Shown here piece by piece: positions 42,780 through 51,070 of a DNA stretch of 64,000 nucleotides. The DNA lies in NCBI RefSeq assembly GCF_901538265.1, contig NZ_LR593886.1:6655738-6719737 (forward strand), written 5' to 3'. The notes below the pieces were generated by a model, which was not told the DNA's origin, did no database searches, and worked only from the letters and a program-made list of their open reading frames with translations. Made by a program: the position numbers and the translations under genes. Origin of the DNA: Gemmata massiliana. GTDB taxonomy: Bacteria; Planctomycetota; Planctomycetia; Gemmatales; Gemmataceae. Every line of letters starts with the position of its first letter. The stretch's first letter is position 1.

Positions 42780-43517
42780 TCAGCGAGCGGATGTGTCATC
42801 GTCGCGCGTTTCGCGTTCGCGCGGGTCATTCGTTTCGTCTGGTAAGTCGGCCAAAATATCGTCGCTCCACCATTCCGGGGGAGATCCGTCCCACATCGGG
42901 CCGAACACGGTCGGAGGCACCAGCGTGTCGTCCGTCCACTGCTCTTTTACAGCCAACCAATGCAGTCGGTCGAAATCACGCGCAGGAGCCGTCAGGTAAT
43001 TAATTGTGCCCGCGGTGACGACTTGAAGTAAGCTCTGGTAGGCGGCGTCGGCGTAGGCGGCGGCGGCGGCGGCGGCGGCGCGGGCGGCGGCGTAGGCGGC
43101 GGCGTAGTCGGCGTCGGCGGCGCGGGCGGCGGTCTGCTCCGCAACGCTAACAGCCTTGTCAAGTGCAAGCAAGTGATGCTTGGGAGCCGTCTTCCAGAAC
43201 TTCTTGACGATCGGAAGTACGCGGCGGGCGCAGCGAGCCGCAAACGCCACTCGCGCCCACCGCGGGAGCTTTGCGATCTCTTCTCTTGTCACAACGAGAG
43301 GACGGTTCGGATCAACAGTCGGTTTCGGCACCCAATCGGCACCCACAAACGGTTCGTCCTTCCACAGTTCGTAGAACGCGGGATTGTTCCAAGCTTCTTC
43401 CGCGCGACGAAGATCCTCATCCGAGGGCAGCGGAATGGGCTTCCCGGTCGCACGGCCCGCAGTCACGCACCCTTCGTAGTCGAAGGCGTCGGTGACGGGA
43501 TGTTGGGGGCCGCTCAT
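42780..43517 (-). CDS. Alanine-rich protein with a coding triplet repeat
   Basis: 245 residues. A globular N-terminal part (PVTDAFDYEGCVTAGRATGK, WARVAFAARCARRVLPIVKK) is followed by an almost pure Ala/Tyr/Arg/Asp stretch (AADADYAAAYAAARAAAAAA, about residues 129-160) encoded by GCN-type triplets, then a hydrophilic C-terminus rich in Trp and Asp. Similar AYAA-type stretches occur in many planctomycete proteins of unknown role; this one is probably a helix of variable length. The ATG overlaps the stop codon of the upstream GNAT gene (ATGA), so the two are one unit. No catalytic motif recognised. Confidence 0.75.
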   Translation of the reverse strand: MSGPQHPVTDAFDYEGCVTAGRATGKPIPLPSDEDLRRAEEAWNNPAFYELWKDEPFVGADWVPKPTVDPNRPLVVTREEIAKLPRWARVAFAARCARRVLPIVKKFWKTAPKHHLLALDKAVSVAEQTAARAADADYAAAYAAARAAAAAAAAYADAAYQSLLQVVTAGTINYLTAPARDFDRLHWLAVKEQWTDDTLVPPTVFGPMWDGSPPEWWSDDILADLPDETNDPRERETRDDDTSAR

Positions 43518-44173
43518 ATCGAAAGCCTCATCGCGGTCAGTTGGGCGCCGGCCACACCATCAGGATACTCGAAGTACACAAGATCGTAGTAGTGCGGATC
43601 GGGGCCGATTCGGGTCATCCCGCAACGGTTGTAGAAGTCTTCAGCTTGCGGCAGCGAGTGCAAACCCACCCGCCCACAGGCCGTCGCGCCGATGCTCATC
43701 CGCATGGCCTCACCGAGCAAAACTGCTCCGACACCCCCGAACCGCGGCGCGCGAACCACTGGTCGGCGCCGATTTATCGGTACGCGGGTATTTCACGGAG
43801 CGACTTCGACATAGTCGAGGTACAGCACCCACTCCGACGGAGAAAGTCGTGACGGGCGAAGAAAATTCTCAACCGCCATAATGCCTTGAACCTGCCCGTC
43901 ACATTCGACAACAACCAGGGTGTGCCAGTGTGGTTGTCGCGCAATCTTATTCCGCCAGTCCCAATGCCCACTTTCGAGTGTTTCGCCGTGCTCACGCAGA
44001 TCCGCTACCAGTTGCTCCCGCTCCGGTGCCCAAACGGCCTCGATCGCTTCGAGGTGCGATACCGGAAACCCGCGCGTAACTGTAACCGGGACGTACCCCG
44101 GTGGTGAGAGACGGGTATCAATCAGGCGCGGGGGTGGATTAAACGGACGCGACGAGTGCGGTGACGGGTTCAT
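43514..44173 (-). pseudogene. GNAT acetyltransferase gene interrupted by an in-frame TGA
   Basis: One minus-strand frame reads as a GNAT-like protein from MNPSPHSSRPF through ERHSLEAIE-like and HWHTLVVVECDGQVQGIMAV to WVLYLDYVEVAP. Then comes TGA (43793-43795), and the same frame continues with NTRVPINRRRPVVRAPRFGG, VGAVLLGEAMRMSIGATACG and GLHSLPQAEDFYNRCGMTRI to a stop at 43514. The second half supplies the acetyl-CoA-binding region, so the upstream half alone would be dead. No frame change is needed: one base (TGG to TGA, Trp expected after VEVAP) explains the break. It could be a nonsense mutation, a sequencing error or, less likely, read-through. Confidence 0.75.
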
Positions 44174-44462
44174 GGGCAGTGATTCCGACCTTCGCTGGAA
44201 CAGCCTCTGAAGACGTTCTACCGATGGTCGGCACACATCGCAAGGTAACACGCCCGATTGCACCGCCCGCTGGGATAATCCCGGAGCCTTGACCTTCTCG
44301 TGAATGAGTTTGGCGAGCTATTCGAGGAACTCGAAATACTCCGTTCCCACGATCTCCTTCACGCGGCGTGCCGAAGCTCACATAAAGTAAACCGCACCTG
44401 ATTGGTGAGAAGTTCCGCGCGCCCCCGGTACCGCCTCACCGTTGAATCCGCAGGAGCCGAGC

Positions 44463-44783
44463 ATGGACGTTTTCCGATTCGTGAAGCGCGCAATGAAGAG
44501 CAACGACCCGACCCGCCGGTACATGCTCGTGACGGGTGACGGCACTCGCGCCGGGGACATTGAGGTGATTCCACCGGCACATGGCACAGTTCGGCTCGAT
44601 GTGGTTCTGCGCCCGGTTCTGTCCGATGCCGCGCGGGAAGACGCCCTGAACACGACACGCCGGTTCCTGGACGAACTGGCCGGCGGATGGGGCGTGCAGT
44701 TGGACGAAGGATCGGGTACGAGTGGGTTGGCGGAACAGCCGGACGGGAACTACCGGGTCCAGATCGAATACCGCGTCATTTGA
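44463..44783 (+). CDS. Small conserved-looking protein of unknown function
   Basis: 106 residues, starting MDVFRFVKRAMKSNDP with an AGGAG ribosome-binding site seven bases upstream. Compact alpha/beta composition: YMLVTGDGTRAGDIEVIPP, VRLDVVLRPV, then a helix (AREDALNTTRRFLDELAGGW) and two closing strands. No membrane segment or signal. I do not recognise the family. It lies 78 bases before selO on the same strand and could share its transcript. Confidence 0.65.
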   Translation: MDVFRFVKRAMKSNDPTRRYMLVTGDGTRAGDIEVIPPAHGTVRLDVVLRPVLSDAAREDALNTTRRFLDELAGGWGVQLDEGSGTSGLAEQPDGNYRVQIEYRVI

Positions 44784-44861
44784 TCGATACACGTCCCGAC
44801 GAACCCATTCTCCGCATGCAACTATCTACAATTGGATGGCGTACTTCGCGGGAGAAACGGA

Positions 44862-46334
44862 ATGGGCGGTTCGACGGCACCGGGTGAACACCACGCCTCC
44901 ACAAACTGGCGGTTCGATAACACGTATTCGCGACTGCCGGACACACTCTTCGCCGCGGCCGAGCCGGTCCGAGTGCGCGAGCCGCGTGTGGCGATTTTGA
45001 ACTACAGACTGGCGGCCGAACTCGGCCTCGATCTCGGTGCGTTGGGGGAAGAAACCGCTGCAGCGCTGTTCGCGGGCCAAGACCTGCCGCCCGGTTCCCA
45101 CCCCATCGCACAAGCCTACGCCGGGCACCAGTACGGCGGGTTCACCATGCTCGGCGACGGCCGCGCCATCCTGATTGGTGAGCACCGCACGCCGTCGGGG
45201 GCACTCGTCGACATCCAGTTGAAGGGGCCGGGGCGCACGCGGTTCTCGCGCGGCGGGGACGGGCGCGCGGCGCTCGGGCCAATGCTCCGCGAGTACGCCA
45301 TCAGCGAGGCGATGGCGGCACTGGGCGTACCCACGACGCGGAGCCTGGCAGTCGTCACCACCGGCGAGCCGGTTTACCGGACGACACCGCTAAAGGGTGC
45401 CGTTCTGACTCGTGTGGCCGCGAGCCACATCCGCGTCGGCACGTTCGAGTACGCGGCACGTCGGGACCAGGAACTCTTACAGGCATTGGCCGATTACACC
45501 ATCGAGCGGCACTACCCGGAATTGGCCGGCGCACCACAGAAATACCTCGCGTTCTTCCGCGCGGTTGCGGATCGGCAGGCCGCGCTCGTTGCTCGTTGGA
45601 TGCTCATCGGGTTCGTTCACGGGGTGATGAACACCGACAACGTGGCGGTCTCCGGGGAGACGATCGACTACGGCCCGTGTGCGTTCATGAACACCTACGA
45701 TCCCGCAACGGTATTCAGTTCGATCGACAGCGGCGGCCGGTACGCCTACGGGAACCAGCCCAATATCACGCAGTGGAACTTGGCCCGATTCGCCGAAACC
45801 CTGTTGCCACTCATCGATTCCGATCCGCAGAAATCGATCCCTGCAGCCACAGAAGTTCTGGAAGAGTTCCCGGCCGTCTTCGAGAAGAACTGGCTCGGCG
45901 GAATGCGAAAGAAGCTCGGCCTCCAAACTGCCGAAGCGACAGACGCCGAACTGATCCAGGAGCTGCTCGGCTGGATGCAGAAGACCCGCGCGGACTACAC
46001 CAATACGTTCCGGGATCTGTCCTCGATGGCGGAACCTGTCGGCGTGCAGTATCAGGGCGCGGATTTCCGCGCGTGGTACGCGCGGTGGCAGGACCGGCTC
46101 GGCGATCAGAAGAGTGAGGCGGTCGCGCTGATGCGAACCGTGAACCCAGTTGTCATCCCGCGGAACCACCGGGTCGAGGAAGCACTAGCAGCGGCAGAAG
46201 AGCGCGGCGACCTGTCGGTACTGCGCCGGCTACTAGACGCGCTGGTGACGCCGTATGACGAGCGGTCCGAACACGTCCAGTACCGAGAACCGCCTACCGA
46301 CGAGTCCGGCTACCGGACGTTCTGCGGGACATAG
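44862..46334 (+). CDS. selO: SelO/YdiU protein adenylyltransferase
   Basis: 490 residues, family length. Diagnostic stretches: NWRFDNTYSRLP near the start, YAGHQYGGFTMLGDGRAILI, QLKGPGRTRFSRGGDGRAAL, GVPTTRSLAVVTTG, and the active-site region FVHGVMNTDNVAVSGETIDY. SelO is a pseudokinase that transfers AMP to Ser, Thr or Tyr of proteins and is linked to oxidative stress. The C-terminus ends FCGT, keeping the redox Cys (selenocysteine in animals) near the end. ATG 44862 has GGAGA upstream; a start ten codons earlier is unlikely. Confidence 0.95.
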   Translation: MGGSTAPGEHHASTNWRFDNTYSRLPDTLFAAAEPVRVREPRVAILNYRLAAELGLDLGALGEETAAALFAGQDLPPGSHPIAQAYAGHQYGGFTMLGDGRAILIGEHRTPSGALVDIQLKGPGRTRFSRGGDGRAALGPMLREYAISEAMAALGVPTTRSLAVVTTGEPVYRTTPLKGAVLTRVAASHIRVGTFEYAARRDQELLQALADYTIERHYPELAGAPQKYLAFFRAVADRQAALVARWMLIGFVHGVMNTDNVAVSGETIDYGPCAFMNTYDPATVFSSIDSGGRYAYGNQPNITQWNLARFAETLLPLIDSDPQKSIPAATEVLEEFPAVFEKNWLGGMRKKLGLQTAEATDAELIQELLGWMQKTRADYTNTFRDLSSMAEPVGVQYQGADFRAWYARWQDRLGDQKSEAVALMRTVNPVVIPRNHRVEEALAAAEERGDLSVLRRLLDALVTPYDERSEHVQYREPPTDESGYRTFCGT

Positions 46335-46356
46335 TGCGAACTACGAGCGTGCCCGT

Positions 46357-46560
46357 TCACTCGCAGGGATCACGTGACTCCGCCTGCTCTATCGATGCGG
46401 GTTCGTCCCCACTGCGATAACCGTCGCACCGCGCCATCGGCTGGCGCGGGTACTTGGGGTAATCGGGGTTCGAGGCGGCTAATTGACAGAGCAAGAAGCG
46501 CGACCGCGCGGTGCGGATCTCCCGCATGTTCGCGCACGATTCACAAAGGCTCGGGGGCAC
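46357..46560 (-). CDS. Small cysteine-motif protein (67 aa)
   Basis: 67 residues from GTG 46560: VPPSLCESCANMREI, then ARSRFLLCQLAASNPDYPKY and PRQPMARCDGYRSG. The pattern C-x2-C ... SRFLLC ... YPKYPxQPxxRCxGY is shared with short proteins found in other planctomycetes as far as I recall and suggests a metal site of four cysteines. The frame is open further upstream with a hydrophobic segment (WVALVLFGSIIIG), but no start codon supports it before it enters the SDR gene. Its 3' end lies 22 bases from that of selO. Function unknown. Confidence 0.55.
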   Translation of the reverse strand: MPPSLCESCANMREIRTARSRFLLCQLAASNPDYPKYPRQPMARCDGYRSGDEPASIEQAESRDPCE

Positions 46561-46683
46561 GGCTCGTACTCGCAAAAGAACCCGTATCGCTCTGGTACGA
46601 ACGGCGGGTTCGATAAAGGGTAACACGACGGGCGCCCCAATAATGATAGAGCCGAACAGTACCAGCGCGACCCAGGGCGGCGT

Positions 46684-47430
46684 ATGAACCGGATCGTAAT
46701 CGTGACCGGCGGGGGCCGGGGTATCGGGGCCAGCACGTGTCGCCTGGCGGCCGAGCGCGGGTTCGCCGTGTGTGTGAACTACCGTGCGAACCAGAGCGCG
46801 GCCGACGCGGTTGCTGCCGAATGCAAACGCGCAGGGGTTCGGGCCATTACGGTTCAAGCGGATGTCGCCGTGGAAGCGGACGTGGTTCGCCTGTTCGAGA
46901 CGGTGGACCGCGAGTTGGGGCGGGTGACGGCACTGGTAAACAACGCCGGTATCCTCGAACAGCAGACGCGGGTCGAGCACATGGACGCGGCGCGTATCGC
47001 CCGGGTGTTCGGGGCGAACGTTACCGGGTCGTTCCTGTGCTGCCGCGAGGCCGTGCGCCGCATGTCTACGGCACGCGGGGGAGCGGGCGGCGCGATCGTG
47101 AACGTGTCGTCGGTGGCAGCGCGGGTCGGTTCCCCGGGCGAGTACGTGGACTACGCTGCCGCGAAGGGGGCGATCGACACGCTGACCCTCGGGTTGGCGA
47201 AGGAAGTGGCGGAAGAGGGCATTCGGATCAACGCGGTGCGGCCCGGGTTCATCTACACCGACATCCACGCGAGCGGCGGGGAACCGGGCCGCGTGGACCG
47301 GGTGAAGCAGTTCGTCCCGATGAAGCGCGGCGGGCAACCGGAGGAAGTCGCCGCCGCGATCTTGTGGCTCCTGTCCGACGAAGCGTCCTATGCCACCGGC
47401 ACGTTCATCGATCTGGCGGGCGGGCGCTGA
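46684..47430 (+). CDS. Short-chain dehydrogenase/reductase (FabG-like)
   Basis: 248 residues of the classical SDR family: cofactor motif TGGGRGIGAST, NNAGI, catalytic Ser in IVNVSSVAARVG and the YxxxK of EYVDYAAAKGAID, and the C-terminal PEEVAAAILWLLSDEASYAT and GTFIDLAGGR. The Arg after the glycine motif and NYRANQ suggest NADP(H). Close in style to glucose-1-dehydrogenase/3-oxoacyl-ACP reductases; substrate not determinable. Cytoplasmic, single gene. The ribosome-binding site AGGGCGG precedes ATG 46684. Confidence 0.92.
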   Translation: MNRIVIVTGGGRGIGASTCRLAAERGFAVCVNYRANQSAADAVAAECKRAGVRAITVQADVAVEADVVRLFETVDRELGRVTALVNNAGILEQQTRVEHMDAARIARVFGANVTGSFLCCREAVRRMSTARGGAGGAIVNVSSVAARVGSPGEYVDYAAAKGAIDTLTLGLAKEVAEEGIRINAVRPGFIYTDIHASGGEPGRVDRVKQFVPMKRGGQPEEVAAAILWLLSDEASYATGTFIDLAGGR

Positions 47431-47461
47431 CGGCGCCGTTCGCCCGCTCAGTAGCGCGCCG

Positions 47462-48625
47462 TTACGCCGCGCGCTGGTCCGCCGGGACGAGCCAGCGCCG
47501 GATTCGCTCCAGTTCGCCGGCCCAGTCGGGCGACAGGCGCACGGTCAGGAACCGGGCGTAGAGCAGGTCCAGAGTTTCGACCAGTTCCCGCACCTGGGTC
47601 GCCCGCTCTTCCAGTTTCGCGCGGGCGCCGCTCACGTCCTCGGGCGGGTCCGGCATTTTGCACGAGCCCACGCCCAGCGTCTCCGCCTGGAGCGTGAGTT
47701 CGTACTGCTGGTCGTGCCGGACCATCGTGAGTCCCATCTTCCGGGGCAGCTTCCCGGCCTGCACCGCGCGCCGGGCCTCGGGCAGCCGGGTCGGGCCTTC
47801 GCTCGCAATCGTCTCGCTCCCGGTCACCCCGCGCGGGCACTCTAGGGACAGCGTTCGGGCCGGCATCAGGACGACATCGCTCCCGTCGCTCAAGGTGAGC
47901 GTGTCCGATTCGCGATCGGTCAGGAACCAGAGCCAGAGCAGATACTCGTTGCCCAGAAAGTCAGCCGGCCCACCACCCGGAACCCAGGCCACTTCGTCCC
48001 CCGCCCCGGGGACGAACCCGGACGGCGCGTCGGCCGCGCCGGTCAGCCCCAGCGCGCCCGCGGTCCGTTCGGCCTGGCGCCCGGCCGTGAGCAGTTCCAG
48101 CGGGTGCCCGAAGGTGCGCTGGAACAGGTCCGCGAAGCGTTCCACTTGAGAAGTCGAGGTGGCACCGAACAACACTTCATTGGAGGCCCGGTCCCAGAGC
48201 ACCGGGGTACACTTGCGGCGCTTGAAGCGCCCGTCCTTGGCCTCGGCTTCCAGCCGGTCTCGGGCGCTCTCCTTGGCCTCGCGTTTCTGCTTGGCGGACG
48301 CGAACCCGCTCGGGTTGTCCTTGGCGAGCGCGGCCAGGTCGGACTCGTAGTACGCTTTGAGCAAGTCGCCCGGGAGCCGGTCCGTGTCCACCCGCATGTC
48401 GAAGTGCAGGGTGTCGTTGATGACGTTCTTGCCCAGGTCGAACGCGAGGTCGAGAACGGACTTGCCGGCCGACCACCCGACCTCGATCCCGTCCGCCGCG
48501 GCCACGGCCTGGCGCCCGGCCGCGTGCTCGCTCAGGCACGCGAGTTGATCGTCGTCGAACAGGTGCGGGGCCGGCCCCCCAACCGCGAATCGGAGGAACG
48601 TGACGCGCCCCGTGAAGAACCCCAT
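47462..48625 (-). CDS. RdgC-like protein (probable)
   Basis: 387 residues starting MGFFTGRVTFLRFAVGGP with GGAG eight bases upstream. The order of elements resembles RdgC: an N-terminal GFFTGRVTFLR strand, LPGDLLKAYYESDLAALA, a lysine/arginine-rich helix (KQKREAKESARDRLEAEAKD), RRKCTPVLWDRASNEVLFGA where RdgC has its WID strand, and ADLFQRTFGHPLELLTAG where RdgC has the 'LGSLPVVPL' region. RdgC forms a DNA-encircling ring that limits RecA. The protein is longer than E. coli RdgC and diverges in the last third, so the call is by pattern only. Cytoplasmic, single gene. Confidence 0.5.
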   Translation of the reverse strand: MGFFTGRVTFLRFAVGGPAPHLFDDDQLACLSEHAAGRQAVAAADGIEVGWSAGKSVLDLAFDLGKNVINDTLHFDMRVDTDRLPGDLLKAYYESDLAALAKDNPSGFASAKQKREAKESARDRLEAEAKDGRFKRRKCTPVLWDRASNEVLFGATSTSQVERFADLFQRTFGHPLELLTAGRQAERTAGALGLTGAADAPSGFVPGAGDEVAWVPGGGPADFLGNEYLLWLWFLTDRESDTLTLSDGSDVVLMPARTLSLECPRGVTGSETIASEGPTRLPEARRAVQAGKLPRKMGLTMVRHDQQYELTLQAETLGVGSCKMPDPPEDVSGARAKLEERATQVRELVETLDLLYARFLTVRLSPDWAGELERIRRWLVPADQRAA

Positions 48626-48899
48626 ACCCGCACTCCAGTCCAAATACGTCCAGGTCGACTTACCGCTTCAGCAATTCGACCATCGGGTGCGCGGACTTGA
48701 GCCGAAATGCGGCACCCGCGGGAACGTGGGAACGGTGCGACGGAGTATTCGTCACATTCAGCCCAATCGCTCGCCCGATCCCACCGGGCGAGCCCCGCAA
48801 GGGGGCGGGTGGATCGTACAAAATAGGTACCCGTCGGGACCGAACACCGAGAGGGACGCGCGCGTTCTCCGGGCGGTATCTGGTTACAGGGAGCCGGTG

Positions 48900-49298
48900 A
48901 TGAAGAAGTGCCCGTACTGCATCGCGGACATCCCCATTGAGGCCAAGAAGTGCAAGTTCTGCGGCGAGTGGGTCGAACGGCCCGAACCCGCGGCGCCCGG
49001 CCCCACCGAGATGAAGCTGACGGTTCAGCCCCCGACGCGCCCGGGGCCGACAAAGGACTGCCCGTACTGCTCCGCAGAGATCCCGAATGACGCATGGACC
49101 TGCATGTACTGCAAGCAGAACGTGATCGGCGGTAAGCCGGCGGCGGTGGGAGGAATGGTAGCCGTCCTACTCATCGCGGCGATCTTTATCTTCGGGATCT
49201 GGGTTCCCGGATGTATCGATATGCAGAGGAAGCACAAGGAATTCGACCAAGAGTGGAACCGGGTACGGCAGGATCAGGACAAATTCTTCGGGCGCTAG
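48900..49298 (+). CDS. Double zinc-ribbon membrane protein
   Basis: 132 residues. Two zinc ribbons, CPYCIADIPIEAKKCKFCGE (residues 4-23) and CPYCSAEIPNDAWTCMYCKQ, each with two CxxC pairs, are followed by a single membrane helix (VAVLLIAAIFIFGIWV) and a charged C-terminus (RKHKEFDQEWNRVRQDQDKF). ATG 48900 is preceded by AGGGAG. Zinc-ribbon/TM proteins of this kind are frequent in planctomycetes, with roles unknown. The next gene on the strand is a dead MTEAEWLA-family copy. Confidence 0.8.
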   Translation: MKKCPYCIADIPIEAKKCKFCGEWVERPEPAAPGPTEMKLTVQPPTRPGPTKDCPYCSAEIPNDAWTCMYCKQNVIGGKPAAVGGMVAVLLIAAIFIFGIWVPGCIDMQRKHKEFDQEWNRVRQDQDKFFGR

Positions 49299-49340
49299 GC
49301 GCCGGGCGGATATTCTGAGGCAGGTTCCGGAGTACGACCG

Positions 49341-50004
49341 ATGACCGAAGCGGAGTGGCTGGCGTGCGAAGACCCAAGTAGACTTTGGCTTTGGATTCAG
49401 AACAGAGTTGACTGGCGAAAGGCAACTCGGTTCTGTGTGGCATGTTCTCGGCATGCGATCACCTCCACTCTCCCTGGAGACGTCGCAGCCCTCATGGACT
49501 TGGTAGAGCAATCGTTGACCCAAGGAGACGGGCGATTCGATGGTTACCTTCAACCTCTTATGCCGCAGGGAGAAGTTCGCATGTCCGTCGTCCGGGCGGG
49601 CCTGGAGTTAGAGGGTAAAACCCTTCAACACGCTGTGCGCGGCATTGTCGCTAGCAAATGTCAGGATTCACCCATCGACTGTTTCGGTGCAATCAGTTTT
49701 CGATAACAGTGCGCACGCAGCATCTGATCCGGAGGCAGAATACGCGGTCCAAGCACCCTCTTCCGCTGCGTCTTTCAATACTCTTTTCGCCCCGTGGCCT
49801 TCTCCTCTTCGTGGCGCACCTCGGCGGCCGTAGCGCGCGCGGCGCAGATGTACGAGTCGCGTGAGTTCGGCGCGATGCCCATTCTGGCGGACGCGCTCCG
49901 GGACGCCGGGTGCGAGAGCGCTGACGTGCTCGATCACTGCCGCGGCGCGGGACCGCACGTGCGCGGGTGCTTGGGTCACAGACTTGGTGCTCGGAAAGCA
50001 GTAA
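49341..50004 (+). pseudogene. MTEAEWLA-family gene with several frameshifts
   Basis: The start is perfect (MTEAEWLACEDPSRLWLWIQ with a GGTTCCGGAG-type site), but the frame is lost near 49700. A short piece continues in the next frame (HAASDPEAEYAVQ). From about 49785 the first frame resumes with RPVAFSSSWRTSAAVARAAQ, MYESREFGAMPILADALRDA and GCESADVLDHCR. A last one-base loss at about 49973 destroys the ending; restoring it would give CWVTDLVLGKQ and the stop at 50002. At least three indels, so a true pseudogene rather than a single error. Confidence 0.85.
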
Positions 50005-50006
50005 AG

Positions 50007-50334
50007 ACAGGGTTTGGCGACTGTACCAATAATGATCATATTTTCACTAAAAATCTTGATGTCGCTCCACTCATGCGCGTAGAATGCCCGATGATGGGAT
50101 AGCGCGCGAGATATGGTGTGAGACGTTCGCGCACGAAGCGGGCCGAAAGAAAGCAAATGTTAGCCGGCGCGAGGAAAAATTGTCGTTTCCCCCGAGCGAA
50201 ATGAAGGTACGCGCCCCGCGGCCCCGAAGTGTTAGCAAATGTTACTCGCGCACCGGACCCGATGAGGCGAATGAGTTCGGGGACGCGGTTCGTGAGGTTC
50301 GAGTGAGAATCTTCCCCGTGACGGAGCCCGCGTC
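50007..50334. other. Intergenic stretch
   Basis: 328 bases between the pseudogene and the next membrane-protein gene. It starts AT-rich (50030-50070) and ends with CGGAG as a ribosome-binding site; no gene, repeat or RNA was seen. Confidence 0.5.
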
Positions 50335-51030
50335 ATGAAGGTGAACTGCCCGTGCTGCTCGGCACAGGTGCCGGCCGCGAACTTTAACCTGGAGACCGGG
50401 TGGGCCAAGTGCGAAGGGTGCCAGGAACTCTTCGCACTCGCGCAGGTCGTTCCGGGCTTCGTCGCGCCGGGCTCTCAGGCGGGGCGGCCCGTTCCGCGTC
50501 CGTTCAACGCCCGCGAACTCGTAGAGCGTGCCAAGGACGAGCTGCTAATTCACGTCCCGGCCGAGGGCATGCGAGCAGCAACGTGCGGGCTATTGGGGTT
50601 CGCGACCGTGTGGCTCGCGTTCATCACGTTCTGGACCGCCGGCGCCCTGGGTATATTCGGCCCGGATGAACCGGACGCGGCCAATTGGGTGTTCGCGTCG
50701 TTCTCGATCCCGTTCTGGCTCATCGGGTTCGGGATGCTGGTCGGGGTCGTCTGGAAGGCCCGGGGGACGAAGTCGGTGCGCATCGACCGGGACGGGATGC
50801 GGACGCACTTGCGCTGTTTGGCATGGGCGCGGTCCCGGTACGTCCCGATCGATCGGGTCCAGCACGCCCGTAAGTACGAGCCCCAGGTGAAATCCGACGG
50901 ACCGCCCCCGAACGGGGCCGAGATCGTGTACTGGGCCGGGTCGTTCGTGCTCCCCGCCGACAGCGAAGAAGAAGCGTGGTGGCTCATCGCCGAGATCAAC
51001 GATTTCGTAAAAGCGACCGGTACCGCCTGA
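50335..51030 (+). CDS. Zinc-ribbon membrane protein of unknown function
   Basis: 231 residues. N-terminal zinc ribbon CPCCSAQVPAANFNL...CEGC (residues about 5-30), a linker (GSQAGRPVPRPFNARELVER), two membrane helices (GLLGFATVWLAFITFWTAGA and FASFSIPFWLIGFGMLVGVV) and a cytoplasmic C-terminal domain (KSVRIDRDGMRTHLRCLAWA, YWAGSFVLPADSEEEAWWLI). The ending resembles the PH-like domain of bacterial membrane proteins. CGGAG precedes ATG 50335. Function unknown. A strong hairpin overlaps its stop codon. Confidence 0.75.
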   Translation: MKVNCPCCSAQVPAANFNLETGWAKCEGCQELFALAQVVPGFVAPGSQAGRPVPRPFNARELVERAKDELLIHVPAEGMRAATCGLLGFATVWLAFITFWTAGALGIFGPDEPDAANWVFASFSIPFWLIGFGMLVGVVWKARGTKSVRIDRDGMRTHLRCLAWARSRYVPIDRVQHARKYEPQVKSDGPPPNGAEIVYWAGSFVLPADSEEEAWWLIAEINDFVKATGTA

Positions 51031-51069
51031 ACCGGCTGATCGGAGTTCGTTTGGTTCAGGCGGTACCGG
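51017..51069. terminator. Bidirectional hairpin between convergent genes
   Basis: A perfect 17-bp stem (51017-51033 with 51053-51069) with a 19-nt loop. Its left arm includes the last codons and stop of the zinc-ribbon gene; its right arm ends 1 base before the stop codon of the beta-helix gene on the other strand. Confidence 0.65.
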
Positions 51070-51070
51070 G

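Noticed and set aside
42505-42999. Plus-strand frame of 164 codons beyond gltB.
   Set aside because: Serine/arginine-rich shadow of the alanine-rich gene with no ribosome-binding site.
46561-46700. Extension of the small cysteine protein by a hydrophobic segment.
   Set aside because: No start codon supports it before it runs into the SDR gene on the other strand; kept only as an uncertainty in the entry.
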